NCBI GenBank assembly: GCA_905221605.1
Contig: CAJNDS010001013.1
Location: 374,001-438,000 of the forward strand
Direction of reading: 5' to 3'
Origin: Symbiodinium natans
Taxonomy: Eukaryota; Sar; Dinophyceae; Suessiales; Symbiodiniaceae
Length of the DNA stretch: 64,000 nucleotides
Position numbers and translations under genes: made by a program. This document shows positions 47,345-57,050 of the stretch, in pieces; position 1 is the first letter of the stretch; each line of letters starts with the position of its first letter. The notes under the pieces are model-generated. The model was not told the DNA's origin, ran no database searches, and saw only the letters and a program-made list of their open reading frames with translations.

Positions 47345-47490
47345 AGGCAACTAGGCATCGAGGGATTTAAGTTTCAGGGTTAGGGATTTGGGTTCTGGGT
47401 TTTGGGTTTGGGGTTTGGGGTTTTGGGGAACCTGGCGGCATGGCAACGCTCCCCAAGTTTCAGCTGCTGAGCCCTGGACGTGTTCAAGTC

Positions 47491-47515
47491 CTCCAGCAGC
47501 ATCTGCTGGCTGTAC
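47491..47515 (-). CDS. Mei2-like RRM gene, exon b (helix 1)
   Basis: Begins right after acceptor CATGCAG and reads YSQQMLLE, the helix that follows NKY(S/T)Q in the Mei2-like RRM. The phase fits exon a exactly. The end chosen here (GAG before GACTTG, a GA donor) gives the expected continuation into exon c. A longer open version ends at the GT donor after 47432 but would insert about 20 residues into the RRM, so I prefer the short form; the donor is the weakest part of the model. Confidence 0.6.
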
Positions 47516-48368
47516 CTGCATGAGCTACGGGTTCCGGTCCCCCAGTAACCTAGCATTAGCGAACGACCTCAACCCTAAGCCGTTGCAAAAGAAAGAGCTG
47601 CAACTGGGAGTCCTCTGCGTGAATGCGATTTAAAGTCGCAAGATCTCTGCGGGGCAGGGCTTTGCGGCAAGGACTGTCTTGCTTCTTCGATTGGCAACAC
47701 GTCGGCTGCCGGCCACGGCTCTGATGAACTCCGCACAGCATCAGGCGATTGTGACAAGTCTTCGTCGTGTCGGAGAGTAGGGGGATGTGAAGGGTCCAAG
47801 AAGAGGCCTCAACAACACCCAATATTCAAACCCTGTACAACCCAAACCCCATATGCCTGAAGCTTAAACTAAAAAATACCCCCCCCCCCCCCCAAAAAAA
47901 AAAAAAAAAAAAAAAAGAGGAAGGCCCCACAGGCCCCAATAAGCATCATACACCCAAAGCCCTAACAAGCCCTAAACCCGGAACCCTGGACCCGAAACCC
48001 TAAAACTCTAAACCCCAACCCTAAACCCCCGAAAACATCTTACGCAGCCTTAGTTTGGAAATCTCGGCCCACGGGAAGCCTCCCACCTCCGGCATGAGCT
48101 CTGAACAAGTTCTCGGGCGGGGATTAGTAGGTGTGGAGTTAGGGTTTAGGGTTTAGGGTTTAGGGTTTAGGGTTTAGGGGGTTGAGGATAGGGGTTTAGG
48201 GGGTTTAGTAGGGGATTAAGGGGGCTCAGGAAGGGGTTTAGGGGGTTGAGGTAGGGGTTTAGCTTAGGGGGTTTAAGTAGGGGATTAGGGGGGGGTTTAG
48301 GGTTCTTAGGGCTTTTGGGGCTTGGTAGGGTGTAGGGGATCCGGGGTTCTCTGGAAGTCTGGGCGCAC

Positions 48369-48435
48369 TTGTTGGGCAAGTTTCTGAGCATCACGGTCGT
48401 CTTGTTTCGCCAGTCTGGAGGGATGTCTTTGGAGC
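48369..48435 (-). CDS. Mei2-like RRM gene, exon a (first strand of the RRM)
   Basis: 67 nt exon on the coding strand between acceptor TTGCAG and donor AA|GTGCGCC. It encodes DWRNKTTVMLRNLPNK, matching the RNP2 segment of the C-terminal RNA-recognition motif of Mei2-like proteins (family pattern RTTxMIRNIPNK). Starts after two bases of a codon and ends in phase 2, so the split K codon is completed by the next exon (47515). Upstream exons of the protein were not identified. Mei2-like proteins bind RNA; family members in fungi and plants act in meiosis and development, but the role in this organism is unknown. Confidence 0.75.
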
Positions 48436-48633
48436 CTGCAAGGGACGTTTTCTTCTGCCACAGTCACTAGAATTCAGGAATATTACTTAGGGTTTTGGGG
48501 TTTTAGGGATTCGGGTCTCACCCAGATGTTGTCAGGGGGTTCGTGGCATGATTTAAGGAATCATAGTGCTCAAGCTCTTTGGGCCTAGTGAATATGACTC
48601 AGACTTTATTAGGGAGTTTCGTAACCCGAACCC

Positions 48634-48697
48634 GTAAACCCTAAACCCTAAACCCTAAACCCTAAACCCTAAACCCTAAACCCTAAACCCTAAACCC
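48634..48697. repeat. CCCTAAA array; G-strand partner 48803-48869
   Basis: About eight perfect heptamers on each side of a unique spacer of roughly 105 bp, chromosome-like orientation. Confidence 0.93.
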
Positions 48698-49082
48698 CAA
48701 CATGATGCAAGGAATCTTAGCTAAGGGGTATTGGAAGTAAGCCCTTAGGAGTGAAGGGCCAGGATCCAGGGCTTGAAGAGGCTTCAGGACTTCAGGAGGT
48801 GGGTTTAGGGTTTAGGGTTTAGGGTTTAGGGTTTAGGGTTTAGGGTTTAGGGTTTAGGGTTTAGGGTTTTGTGTCCAGGCTGTAAGGCTTTGAAGCTTCA
48901 GGGGAGTGCGGGTTGTTTGGGTTCGGGGGTGTAGGGATCGAGGGCTTTCGGGTCTAGCGCTTAGAGGCCCAAATTCTTGCTGCGGCCTTTAGCCGAAACC
49001 AAAGCATGCGCTGGAACAAGACCTGAAAAGCAGAACCTTAACTCCTAACTCCTCCCATATAACCACTGTAGCTCCCGTGCCC

Positions 49083-49300
49083 AAAGAGCCCAATTCCCCT
49101 TGACTAAGGAAGGAACCTGACTTCAAAATATGGATCCTGTATAGTTTAAGGTAAACGTCCTTATTAGGGAATTCTACCTTGAAACCTTACAGGGATCCTT
49201 CCCAAAGAGCCCAATTAATTAAAGAATATACGCAAAATCATTTTAAGGAACCCCATATGGTTTAAGGTATGTTCCTTGGCTAAGGGGTTTTGGGCTCTCT
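49083..49300. mobile_element. Two adjoining family C elements
   Basis: AAAGAGCCCAATT occurs at 49083 and again near 49205; the set closes with AAGGGGTTTTGGGCTCTCT. Confidence 0.78.
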
Positions 49301-49622
49301 GTGTTTATGACTTACAATACACTCCAAATCGTTGACCTATCCCCATACCACAAAATTCAAAGGTATACTGAAGGGAATCCCAGCTCTAAACATCCTTAAA
49401 CCAGGTTCCAACTTCTTGGAGTTTACTGTAAGGCAAACCTAAACCCTAAACACTAAACCTGTGGGTCTCCCGCACAGTTACTCAGGGGCTCTTAGGGGTG
49501 TCGGGTTCCTTGGCAATTATGAAAGTGGTTTAGGGCTTAGGGCTTAGGGTTGGTGTAGGGTTTAGGTTTAGGTTTCAAGGTTCGGGCTTAGGGGGTTGAG
49601 GGTTAGTTTAGGGTTCGGGTTT

Positions 49623-49715
49623 AGGTTTAGGGTTTAGGGTTTAGGGTTTAGGGTTTAGGGTTTAGGGTTTAGGGTTTAGGGTTTAGGGTTTAGGGTTTAG
49701 GGTTTAGGGTTTAGA
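49623..49715. repeat. TTTAGGG array, about 13 copies
   Basis: Perfect run following a degenerate stretch (49520-49620). Confidence 0.93.
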
Positions 49716-49873
49716 GTTTCGGGTTGAGGGTACTGGGGCTCTCTGGGTATGACCCCACGTGCTGTTGCACCTTCTGGCTTCACGGCCGCCTGCACGCCGG
49801 GGGCCTGGTGTTTTAAGGGACTAAAGGAGGGACCCTTGTAAGGGACCTTCGGGGGGGGGGGTGGGTGGGTGGG

Positions 49874-49947
49874 TGGGTTGTTGTTTGTTGCTGTTTGTTG
49901 TTGTTTGTTGTAGTTTGTTGTTGTTTGTTGTTGTTTGTTGTTGTTTT
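49874..49947. repeat. GTTTGTTGTT tandem repeat
   Basis: About seven units of a 10-mer (TTGTTGTTTG), directly before the longer tandem repeat at 49961. Confidence 0.9.
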
Positions 49948-49960
49948 CAACAACAACCAG

Positions 49961-50199
49961 GGGGGGACACTGCTTTTGCGATTTGTGATTTTGGAGACAA
50001 CTCTTTCAACAAACTAACTAAGGGGGACACTGCTTGCGATTTGTGATTTTGGCACGTATTGTTTCGGCAAAAAACTATGCGGGACACCGCTTGCGATGTG
50101 TGGTTTTGGCACATACTCTTTCAGCACAACAATTAAGGGGGACACTGCTTGCGATTTTGGATTTGGTGCATATTCTTTCAACAAAAAAACTACGCGGGT
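49961..50199. repeat. Tandem repeat of about 59 bp, four copies
   Basis: Copies start near 49961, 50022, 50081 and 50137, each opening with GGGACACTGCTTGCGAT (one variant with CCGC) and ending in TTTCAACAAAAAACTA-like sequence. Lengths 56-62 bp, divergent. Confidence 0.9.
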
Positions 50200-50250
50200 T
50201 ATGTAAGGGTCCGTTCTAGGGGGTTCCTCCTTATACCCCTTCATGGGCTT

Positions 50251-50399
50251 ACTTGGAGGTTCATGGGTACACAGAGGTCCCAAGATCGTTTTGATATGAT
50301 TTAGGGAAGGTTCCTTAAGTAAGGGGTGCTGGGCCCTTTGGGTAGTGAAACATGGGGTCACAAGTTGTAACTATACTTAGAACCAATGAACCTCCAAGT
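50251..50399. mobile_element. Family A element containing a family C fragment
   Basis: Ends ACTTGGAGGTTCATGGG / CCAATGAACCTCCAAGT. The inside carries a half C element (TTCCTTAAGTAAGGGG...TGGGCCCTTTGGG). Confidence 0.82.
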
Positions 50400-50598
50400 A
50401 AGGATTCTACAACCAAGGGTTGTAGGGCGTCTAGGATCTCGGGAGTGTCTTATACGATTAATGGAAGGCAGATATGAATTAGGCACAGCTGTGGCGCTCG
50501 CGGGTTGTCGTGGCCCAAGTGAGTGCTGCCCTAATCAAATATTTGGAATCCAAAACTTGGAGTCCTCTGCAGCTGCTTTGGGTTTAGGGTATCATAAG
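50399..50598 (+). CDS. Candidate exon after a family A element (66 codons)
   Basis: Begins at the acceptor CTCCAAG at the right end of element A (50251-50399) and reads RILQPRVVGRLGSRECLIRL, then RYELGTAVALAGCRGPSECC, up to donor AAG|GTCTCTG. The frame stays open 20 codons further. The upstream side, FMGLLG, joins in phase 1. No domain recognised. Confidence 0.35.
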
Positions 50599-51203
50599 GT
50601 CTCTGAACCTGCCCGCGGGCCAACTTTATATCTTTCCCCTTCTTTTGGGGAACGTTAGGGCGTAGCATTGGTTAGCTGTTCGCACTATAGTGTGAAGACG
50701 CGCCCACCCTAAGACCGCCCAAACACAACTCAAACGAAACAAACAGCCGAACCCAAACCAGCAAAGCATAATACACCCCTCGGCATGCGACACGGTGCCT
50801 CCGGCTTCAAAACTTATAGGCCTCCTGCTGTCACGGCGACTACCTCTAAAGATGCCGAAGGATATGCAGGTGATGTAGGGTCCGTCCTTAACGGTCCTGA
50901 ATCAGGACGCCTGATACAAAGAATCCACAGAATCCCATTTCTCTTGAAGTATACATACGGGGGCAAGAAAACCTTAATTCCAGCCTCAAGCAACACGCCC
51001 TAAACCCCAAACCCTCAACCCTAAGAAAAACAAACCTAAACCCTAAACCCTAAACACTAAACACTAAACCCTAAACCCTAAACCCCAAAACCCTAAACCC
51101 CAAGCCAGTCCACCTGGAGCATGGCCGCTGGAACGGCGGCCATGGGCACCGCGGCGCAGGGAAAGGCCTGGAGAGGCCCACGTCTTGCAAGCACACGTCA
51201 GCC

Positions 51204-51387
51204 AGAGAGCCCAGAAGCCCTTAGATCATTAAGGAATAGGGTTTAGGGTTTAGGGTTTAGGGTTTAGGGTTTAGGGTTTAGGGTTTAGGGTTAAGGGTTA
51301 AGGGTTTAGGAATGGACCCGTAAATAGGGATCCTTGGTATGATCGAAGGTATCCTTAAATTAAGGGGGTATTGGGCTCTTTGGGTAG
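51204..51387. mobile_element. Family C element split by a TTTAGGG array
   Basis: Left end GAGAGCCCAGAAGCCCTTA, right end TTAAGGGGGTATTGGGCTCTT. About ten TTTAGGG units (51238-51308) lie between the arms. Confidence 0.8.
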
Positions 51388-51648
51388 TGAACGCGTGTGT
51401 TAAGGTACCTCTTGTTGCTGGTAAACCTCGAGTTTCAGCATTTCTTGACAATCGCAGAACAAGTAGTTGTCGGTGTGCTTTTGCTTAGAGGTTCATCCCT
51501 CTATTAACTCCCTGTTGGATTAAGCGGTAGGGATCACGTAATTACTTATCCCCCCCCCCGCCCCCCGTGCACAAAAGGAGTAATTTCGGCGACCTTCCAA
51601 AATAAGCTCAACAATCGAGAAATACCACTGATCTACTACCCCCCCCCC

Positions 51649-51721
51649 CCAGGTTCCCCCTGTAATTCAGGCTATTTAGGGGTAATTAAGCCTGATTAAG
51701 GTTTAAGGGGGGAACCTAGGG
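51649..51721. mobile_element. Palindromic element N2
   Basis: AGGTTCCCCCTGTAATTCAGG ... TTAAGGGGGGAACCT, centre GGGTAATTAAGCC. Confidence 0.7.
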
Positions 51722-52019
51722 GCGTAGTATAGAGGGGGGTAGTGGGGAAACCCAAGACATGGACACCAAAGGGAGAGCCCCTTACTTTTGAAAAAGGTGA
51801 AGGGTCTTGTTGTATAGACGATTGCCCGTTTAAGGGGACCCGTACAACTCCAACATCTTGTAACTAGCGGCCCCTCCCAAACTCGACACAGACAAATCAG
51901 GGTTGGCCTGTGGCCACTGTCCAGCATCAGCCGCCTGTCTCGTACCGTGACTCATATCCAACGTCAACAACGTGTGTTACTTATGAGCTCGGGCTAAGGC
52001 GTAGGCGCCGGCATAGTGC

Positions 52020-52172
52020 CTACGACAGCGCTTGTTCGTAGAGCTCTTGAAACGAGATGGGCCCGTAACCAGTCCTAGTACCTTGTGAAATGTTCACGTT
52101 CGCGGCTCCTTGTTTGCTGACTTGTTCGACGATACTCCTCGCAGGTCTACATCCAATGATGCCGTGGGACTT
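52020..52172 (-). CDS. Candidate C-terminal exon, unknown protein (51 codons with stop)
   Basis: After acceptor TTCATGCAG it reads SHGIIGCRPARSIVEQVSK, then ISQGTRTGYGPISFQELYE, to a TAG at 52020. Balanced composition, no repeat-derived residues. The acceptor follows telomere-type repeats (52194-52211). Function unknown. Confidence 0.35.
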   Translation of the reverse strand, partial: KSHGIIGCRPARSIVEQVSKQGAANVNISQGTRTGYGPISFQELYEQALS

Positions 52173-52272
52173 CTGCATGAACCCAACACAAACCCTAAAC
52201 CCTAAACCCGCCTGAAACCCAAAACTATACAGTTGATGCGAACTCACGGCCAGGTATTAAACCCCAAGCCCT

Positions 52273-52345
52273 ACGCAACCTCGGAATCAAAAGGGTGTCC
52301 CTTTTTTGGTTTAAAGGGGCCTACAAGGGAACCTAAACCCCCTAT
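52273..52345. mobile_element. Family H left part
   Basis: CAACCTCGGAATCAAAAGGG, CCCTTTTTTGG, ACAAGGGAACC; then runs into family R. Confidence 0.7.
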
Positions 52346-52446
52346 ATAACCCCTATATATACTTCATATAATCCCTATACACCTAAGTAGCCATTGAATG
52401 ACCCAAATAACCTTTAAAGTCCCTTCTGAGGGTCCTTCCTGTAGTC
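52336..52446. mobile_element. Family R segment
   Basis: TATACACCTAAGTAGCC, TGACCCAAATAACC, AAAGTCCCTTCTGAGGGTCC; joined to the end of a family H part. Confidence 0.68.
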
Positions 52447-52844
52447 GCTTGAGTTTAGGGTTTCGGGTTTAGGGTTTAGGGCTTTGAGGGCATATGACGA
52501 GTTGCTCCGGCACCCGGTTGTTTCTAGAATGTTGACGGATCGGTCCTCGGTCGGCATTCCACGAGGCAGACCTCCTGCAAACAGAGACCCGAAGAATTCG
52601 AGGTTTTATCCCTAAACCCTAAACCCTAAACCCTAACGCCTAAACTTGTATCTAATTCTTCCCAAAAGCTCGCCCACACCCCAAAATGTTCCCTGCTACT
52701 TTCGGTCTTAGGTTCTTGGGGGATCTACCCTTCGTTGGGTTTAGGGTTTAGGGTTTATTTGAGGGGCTGAGTTACGGGTCTAGGCTTTGGTCTAGGGGCA
52801 TAAGCATGCGGTCAAGGGACGGGTGCTGGACACTTGCGAAGTTC

Positions 52845-53064
52845 TCCATGTTGTATGGTACGACTCGACTCCCTATACTCAGGGTATCCAACCAGCATGC
52901 CACATCGTAGCATCAACCCTGAACCTTGAACCCTAAACCCTAAGCCCTAAACCCTAAACCCTGAACCCTAAACAACAAACCCTAAACCCTAAGAGTTCGA
53001 CCCTGCGTCTCCGAACAGTCCCTCATTGCACAACAGCCGTACTGCTTCATAGCGTCCATGCTTA
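52845..53064 (-). CDS. Candidate exon pair, weakly ankyrin-like
   Basis: The stretch next to the TTTAGGG array at 53064 reads HGRYEAVRLLCNEGLFGDA up to donor GCAG|GTCGAAC near 53000. After an intron made largely of CCCTAAA-type repeats, a segment around 52880-52800 continues in phase (SRVVPYNMENFASVQH). The first part resembles ankyrin helix 2 (EAVRLL) but no full repeat is seen. Confidence 0.25.
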
Positions 53065-53503
53065 GGGTTTAGGCTTTAGGGTTTAGGGTTTAGGATCATG
53101 GGGCAAATAACCTACAGCAGCCAGGCTCCCACCCTCATGGGTTCTGTGGAGCGTTGCGAAAACTGAGGTGGGTTTACATAGGCTTGCTTCGGTTGTTTCT
53201 TGTTTCTTTCCTTTCTTTGGGGTTAGGGGGGGGGCATAAACCCTAAACCCTAAACCAATATTGGGAATTGGGGTTTCAGCCCAAAACTAAGCCTTATCTG
53301 GGTGGTAGGGAGTTGGTATGATGCAGGCAATGTGAAAAACAGGTGACAAGACACTGGCAACAAGAAAAAAGATAGATCTAAACCCTAAACCCTAAAACAC
53401 TCAACCCGAGTAGAGCTGCATTTGAGGTCGGGGGGGGGGGGGGGGGGGGCTAGGGGTGGGACAGTACAGGATCTCATACCCTGATCCCTAGAGACCCTTA
53501 TGC

Positions 53504-53720
53504 CCAAAGAGCCCCCAAACCCCTTTGATTGAGGAAAATACCTTAAACCACACCTTAGGATCCCAATATGGGTAATCCCACAAAAAAGGGTGCCCCTTTT
53601 ATGCCCTTAAGAAAATAGAATCCCTTCACTGGACCCCCCAAGATGGTACCCCTATCTTCGGAAACCCCCCATATTGTTTACGGTGTACTTTTTAATTAAA
53701 GGGTTGTAAGATCCTCTCTG
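53504..53720. mobile_element. Family C element with a family G element nested inside
   Basis: Outer arms CAAAGAGCCCCCAAACCCC / AAAGGGTTGTAAGATCCTCT. Inner element about 53564-53675 with GGTACCCC and CCCCCCATATT. Confidence 0.75.
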
Positions 53721-53744
53721 GGTGACCCCATGAAGCAGGATTAC

Positions 53745-53848
53745 CCAAAGTCCAAAACCCCTTAATTAAGCAATGTTCCCTAAACCATATAGGGATCCTT
53801 AGTGTGAATTTACGGAATATTCCTTAAGTAAGGGTATTGGGCTCTTTG
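53745..53848. mobile_element. Family C element
   Basis: CCCAAAGTCCAAAACCCC / AAGGGTATTGGGCTCTTTG, directly after the previous one. Confidence 0.78.
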
Positions 53849-54883
53849 ATTACCGGAGTGTGCAACAGCCTGGACGCAGGTCTGGAGTCATCGGAAGCCT
53901 AAGTCATGCTCTCTGAGCTCAAACCCTTTGCTGTTTGGGGTTTGGGGTTTAGGGCTAGGGTTTAGGGTTTAGGGTTTAGGGTTTCGGGTTTAGGGTTTGG
54001 GTTTAGGGCTAGGGCTTAGGGTTGACTGTGATTTTTGCAAGCCATTGCTGTGGATCAGGCCCCTCAAAGACTTGCATTGATGCAACCGAAGTTGTGGCGA
54101 AACTTGAGAACAGTCTCAGAATTCCACGCAATGAGGGTTTAGGGCTGAAGGCTTAGGATTCAGGGTTTCTAAACCCTAGAACCCTAAAACCCTAAAACCC
54201 TAAACCGCTAACCCCAAACCCTAAAACTCCACACCCCTTACAACTAGCGATTGGGATGCAAGGACTTGCTCGAGAAGAAACTTCAGTGCACCGCGCTGCG
54301 AAAGAACCTCATGCCTTCCCACTTCTACCTCCTCACCCTGCAAGCTCTAAAGCCTGAATCAGACTCAGGGTTTCGGGTTCAGGGTGCAGGGTAGGGGTTA
54401 CGGTATAGGGGTTAGGGTATAGGGCCCTAGGCCTAAACCCTGAACCCTGAACTCTAAACCCTAAACCCGGGGTTGGGGGTTTCGGTTTTAGGGTTCCAGG
54501 TGTATATCCCTGAGGCCCTAATCCTTGTGCGGAGCAGCCAGACTCTGAGTCCACAACCAACCAACCATTTGCACCAAGCCATTTGGGGTTTAGCGTTTAG
54601 GGTTTAGGGTTTAGGTTTTAGGGTTGAGGGTTTAGGGCTTGAATCACCCAAGACCCTAAATCCCCAAACCGACAACACTAGACCGTAAACCCTAAACCCC
54701 ATGGCGCATCCTAAAACCCTTATACCCTAAACCCTAAAACCCTATACCCCAAACCCTACATGCCCTAAACCCTTTAACGAAACAACATCATGCAACAAGA
54801 ACAAAGCAATCCCTTTTTAGGGAGCCCCTAAATCCACTCCACCGGGATCAACGCACCCACGTTGCACCTCGCCGTAAAGCAAA

Positions 54884-54986
54884 AGAACCCAATGCCCTGA
54901 ATTAAGGAGCATGCCTTGAATCAAACTAAGGATCCCTACGTAGTTTAATGAGGTATGCTCATTAATTAAGGGGCATTGGGCTCTCA
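54884..54986. mobile_element. Family C element
   Basis: AGAACCCAATGCCCTGAATTA / AATTAAGGGGCATTGGGCTCT, well paired over about 40 bp per arm. Confidence 0.85.
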
Positions 54987-55143
54987 GAGAAGGGTTTAGG
55001 GTTCAGGGTTCAGGGTTCAGGGTTCAGGGTTCAGGGTTGAAGCCCTCAAAACCTCAAAGGTCTTCGACTGGATGTTCTGAAGCCCCAGAATGCGAGAACA
55101 CCTGGCCCCCTTTTAGCCTAAACACCATCCTTCGTGCCAGACG

Positions 55144-55238
55144 CCTAAACCCTAAACCCTAAACCCTAAACCCTAAACCCTAAACCCTAAACCCTAAACC
55201 CTAAACCCTAAACCCTAAACCCTAAACCCTAAACCCTG
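55144..55238. repeat. CCCTAAA array, about 13 copies
   Basis: Perfect run followed by shorter broken ones to 55290. Confidence 0.93.
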
Positions 55239-55594
55239 AGCAGCCAAAACCCTAAACCCTAAACCCTATAATATAAACCCTAAACCCTAAATGCCTGTGT
55301 TTGAGGGCCCAGCAAGTTTGGATCGAATGGTGCTGAGTAGGCAGTCTGCGACGGCCAGGGGGGTTGGGGTCGCGAGTTTACGTACTTGGAGGTTGATTTG
55401 TTTTAGGGTTTAGGGTTTAGTGTTTAGGGGTTTTGGGGTTCAGGGGTTTAGGGGTTTAGGTTCTAAGTAGGGTTCATTTAGGGATTGGGGCGGTGGGAGC
55501 ATCACAACACCGCGAAATTTGGGTCCCCGTGGACCTAGGCGAGAGCATGACTTGGCCCCCGACAGCGATGGTAAGACCATGCTACGAATTGAGG

Positions 55595-55766
55595 GCTTAG
55601 GGCTTAGGGGTTTAAGGGTTAAGGGTTAAGGGTTACGGGTTAAGGGTTTATGGCTTAGGGTTTAAGGGTTAAGGGTTAAGGGTTTAGGGTTTAGGGCGTA
55701 AGGGTTAAGGGTTAAGGGTTGAGGGTTAAGGGTTAAGGGTTGAGGGTTAAGGGTTTAGGGTATGCG
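55595..55766. repeat. TTAAGGG variant array
   Basis: GGGTTAA units mixed with TTTAGGG and TTGAGGG. Another locally amplified variant. Confidence 0.9.
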
Positions 55767-56369
55767 CAACGCCGTCTAGACGAGAGCTCACCGTGTGCGC
55801 ATACTTGGAGGTTCATGGGCAATTACTTGACCCCCTACACCCGAAACCTTCAACTCTAAACCCCAAACTGTGCCACAAAAGACATAAGCTCCGGTCGCCC
55901 ACCAGAGGGCGGAACCCGAAACCCTAAACCCTCGGGTTTAGGGTTTATTGATTTGGGTTTGGGCCTTGGAGTCTAAGAGAGCATACACCTTAAAGCTGTT
56001 CCCCTAACGGCTCCTAAACAGAACCTCCTTTCAGTGTAGCTTGCTTTGCATTTTTGGCAGAGATTCTGATAAAAAGCCGCTTCGCAATGCACAGGTTGGT
56101 ACTTACAGCGTGCGACCTGGCAAAGGTAGACCTATTTGAGGGCGTCTTGCCTTTTTAAAGGTCAAACAGGCTAGCCTGGGATGAGAGAAACTGAGTGAGT
56201 TCTTCCGCAAGCGTTGCGGGGGAGAAGCCGTGCGGAGTTCGAATGGCTTCATGCCCACACGTACTCGAATGCCGGCACAGCAGAAGTCTACTGTATCCCC
56301 TGTATTTACGGAGTATACCAACAGAGGGACGCTCAACCCCAAGCCTTAAACCCCAAACCCGACATTCTT

Positions 56370-56458
56370 ATATGTGGGTTTACGAAACACAGCCCCTCGA
56401 GTACAAGGATTCCCTTATACTAAGGACCCCAATAAGGTACCCCCCATGATCGTAAACC
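56370..56458. mobile_element. Family G element
   Basis: ATATGTGGGTTTACGAAAC / ATGATCGTAAACCC with AATAAGGTACCCC; a further left-end remnant lies at 60402-60423. Confidence 0.75.
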
Positions 56459-56954
56459 CTAAGTACAATTAAGGCATGTTCCTTTGCTAGGGTATCTTGG
56501 GCGAACAAACCCTAAACCCTAAACCCCAAACCCTAAACCCCAAACCCTAAACCCCTAAACCCTAAACAAACCCCATCCCAAGGCAGTCTTCTGGGCCTCC
56601 ATTCCTGGGCGGAGATTCGGGTTTAGGGTGTTAGGGTTTTGGGTTTTAGGGGTTTCGGGGTGTAGGGTTTAAGGTTTAGGGTTTTAGGGTTTGGGGTTTA
56701 GGGTTTTAGGGGTTTAGAGGTTTCAGGCTTAAGTAGCTATTTCAGGGTGTCAGTCGGGTTTTAGGGTTTACAGTTTTGAAAGCTCAATGGCTATGAATTT
56801 CGATGTTGGGAGTGAGGGCGTGGGGTTGTGCAGGGCTTTATCAAGCCCTGGAAGGGCCCTCCTTAGGGTTTAGGGTTTAGGGTTTAGGGCTTAGGGTTTA
56901 GGGTTTAGGGGTTCAGGGTGTGTCATCAGATCAGGGCTCTAAATTAGCTTGTAA

Positions 56955-57050
56955 GCTAGGATGGTCCTTAAAACCCTCCAAAAAATATTCCTGGCTATGA
57001 GCCTCAACCCACTAATGGAAAATATAAAATGTCCCAAGGGTCTACCTAAC
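56955..57050. mobile_element. Family D element
   Basis: CTAGGATGGTCCTTAAAACC ... AAATGTCCCAAGGGTCTACC, matching the nested copy at 32239. Confidence 0.78.

Larger units (their letters stand above)
45937..48368 (-). other. Three introns of the Mei2-like gene (852, 958 and 530 nt)
   Basis: Spans 47516-48368, 46533-47490 and 45937-46466. Together they hold TTTAGGG or CCCTAAA arrays (48140-48178, 46947-47004, 46373-46407), elements C (45941), M (46041), G (46601) and A (47075), a CnAn tract (47880) and a 72 bp duplication. They also contain long open frames, such as 47575-47799 on the coding strand, which shows that an open frame alone is weak evidence in this DNA. Confidence 0.6.
48870..55143. 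other. Region note: element-rich stretch
   Basis: Dense in family C elements. Unique pieces open on the plus strand include 50785-50870 (ASGFKTYRPPAVTATTSK) and 51115-51197 (SMAAGTAAMGTAAQGKAW). 51400-51650, 52640-52800 and 53880-54330 hold no supported feature. Confidence 0.4.

Noticed and set aside
47556-47822. Minus-strand frames of 74-88 codons that look protein-like
   Set aside because: They lie inside a Mei2-like intron fixed by homology on both sides. I use them as a warning that open frames this long occur by chance here.
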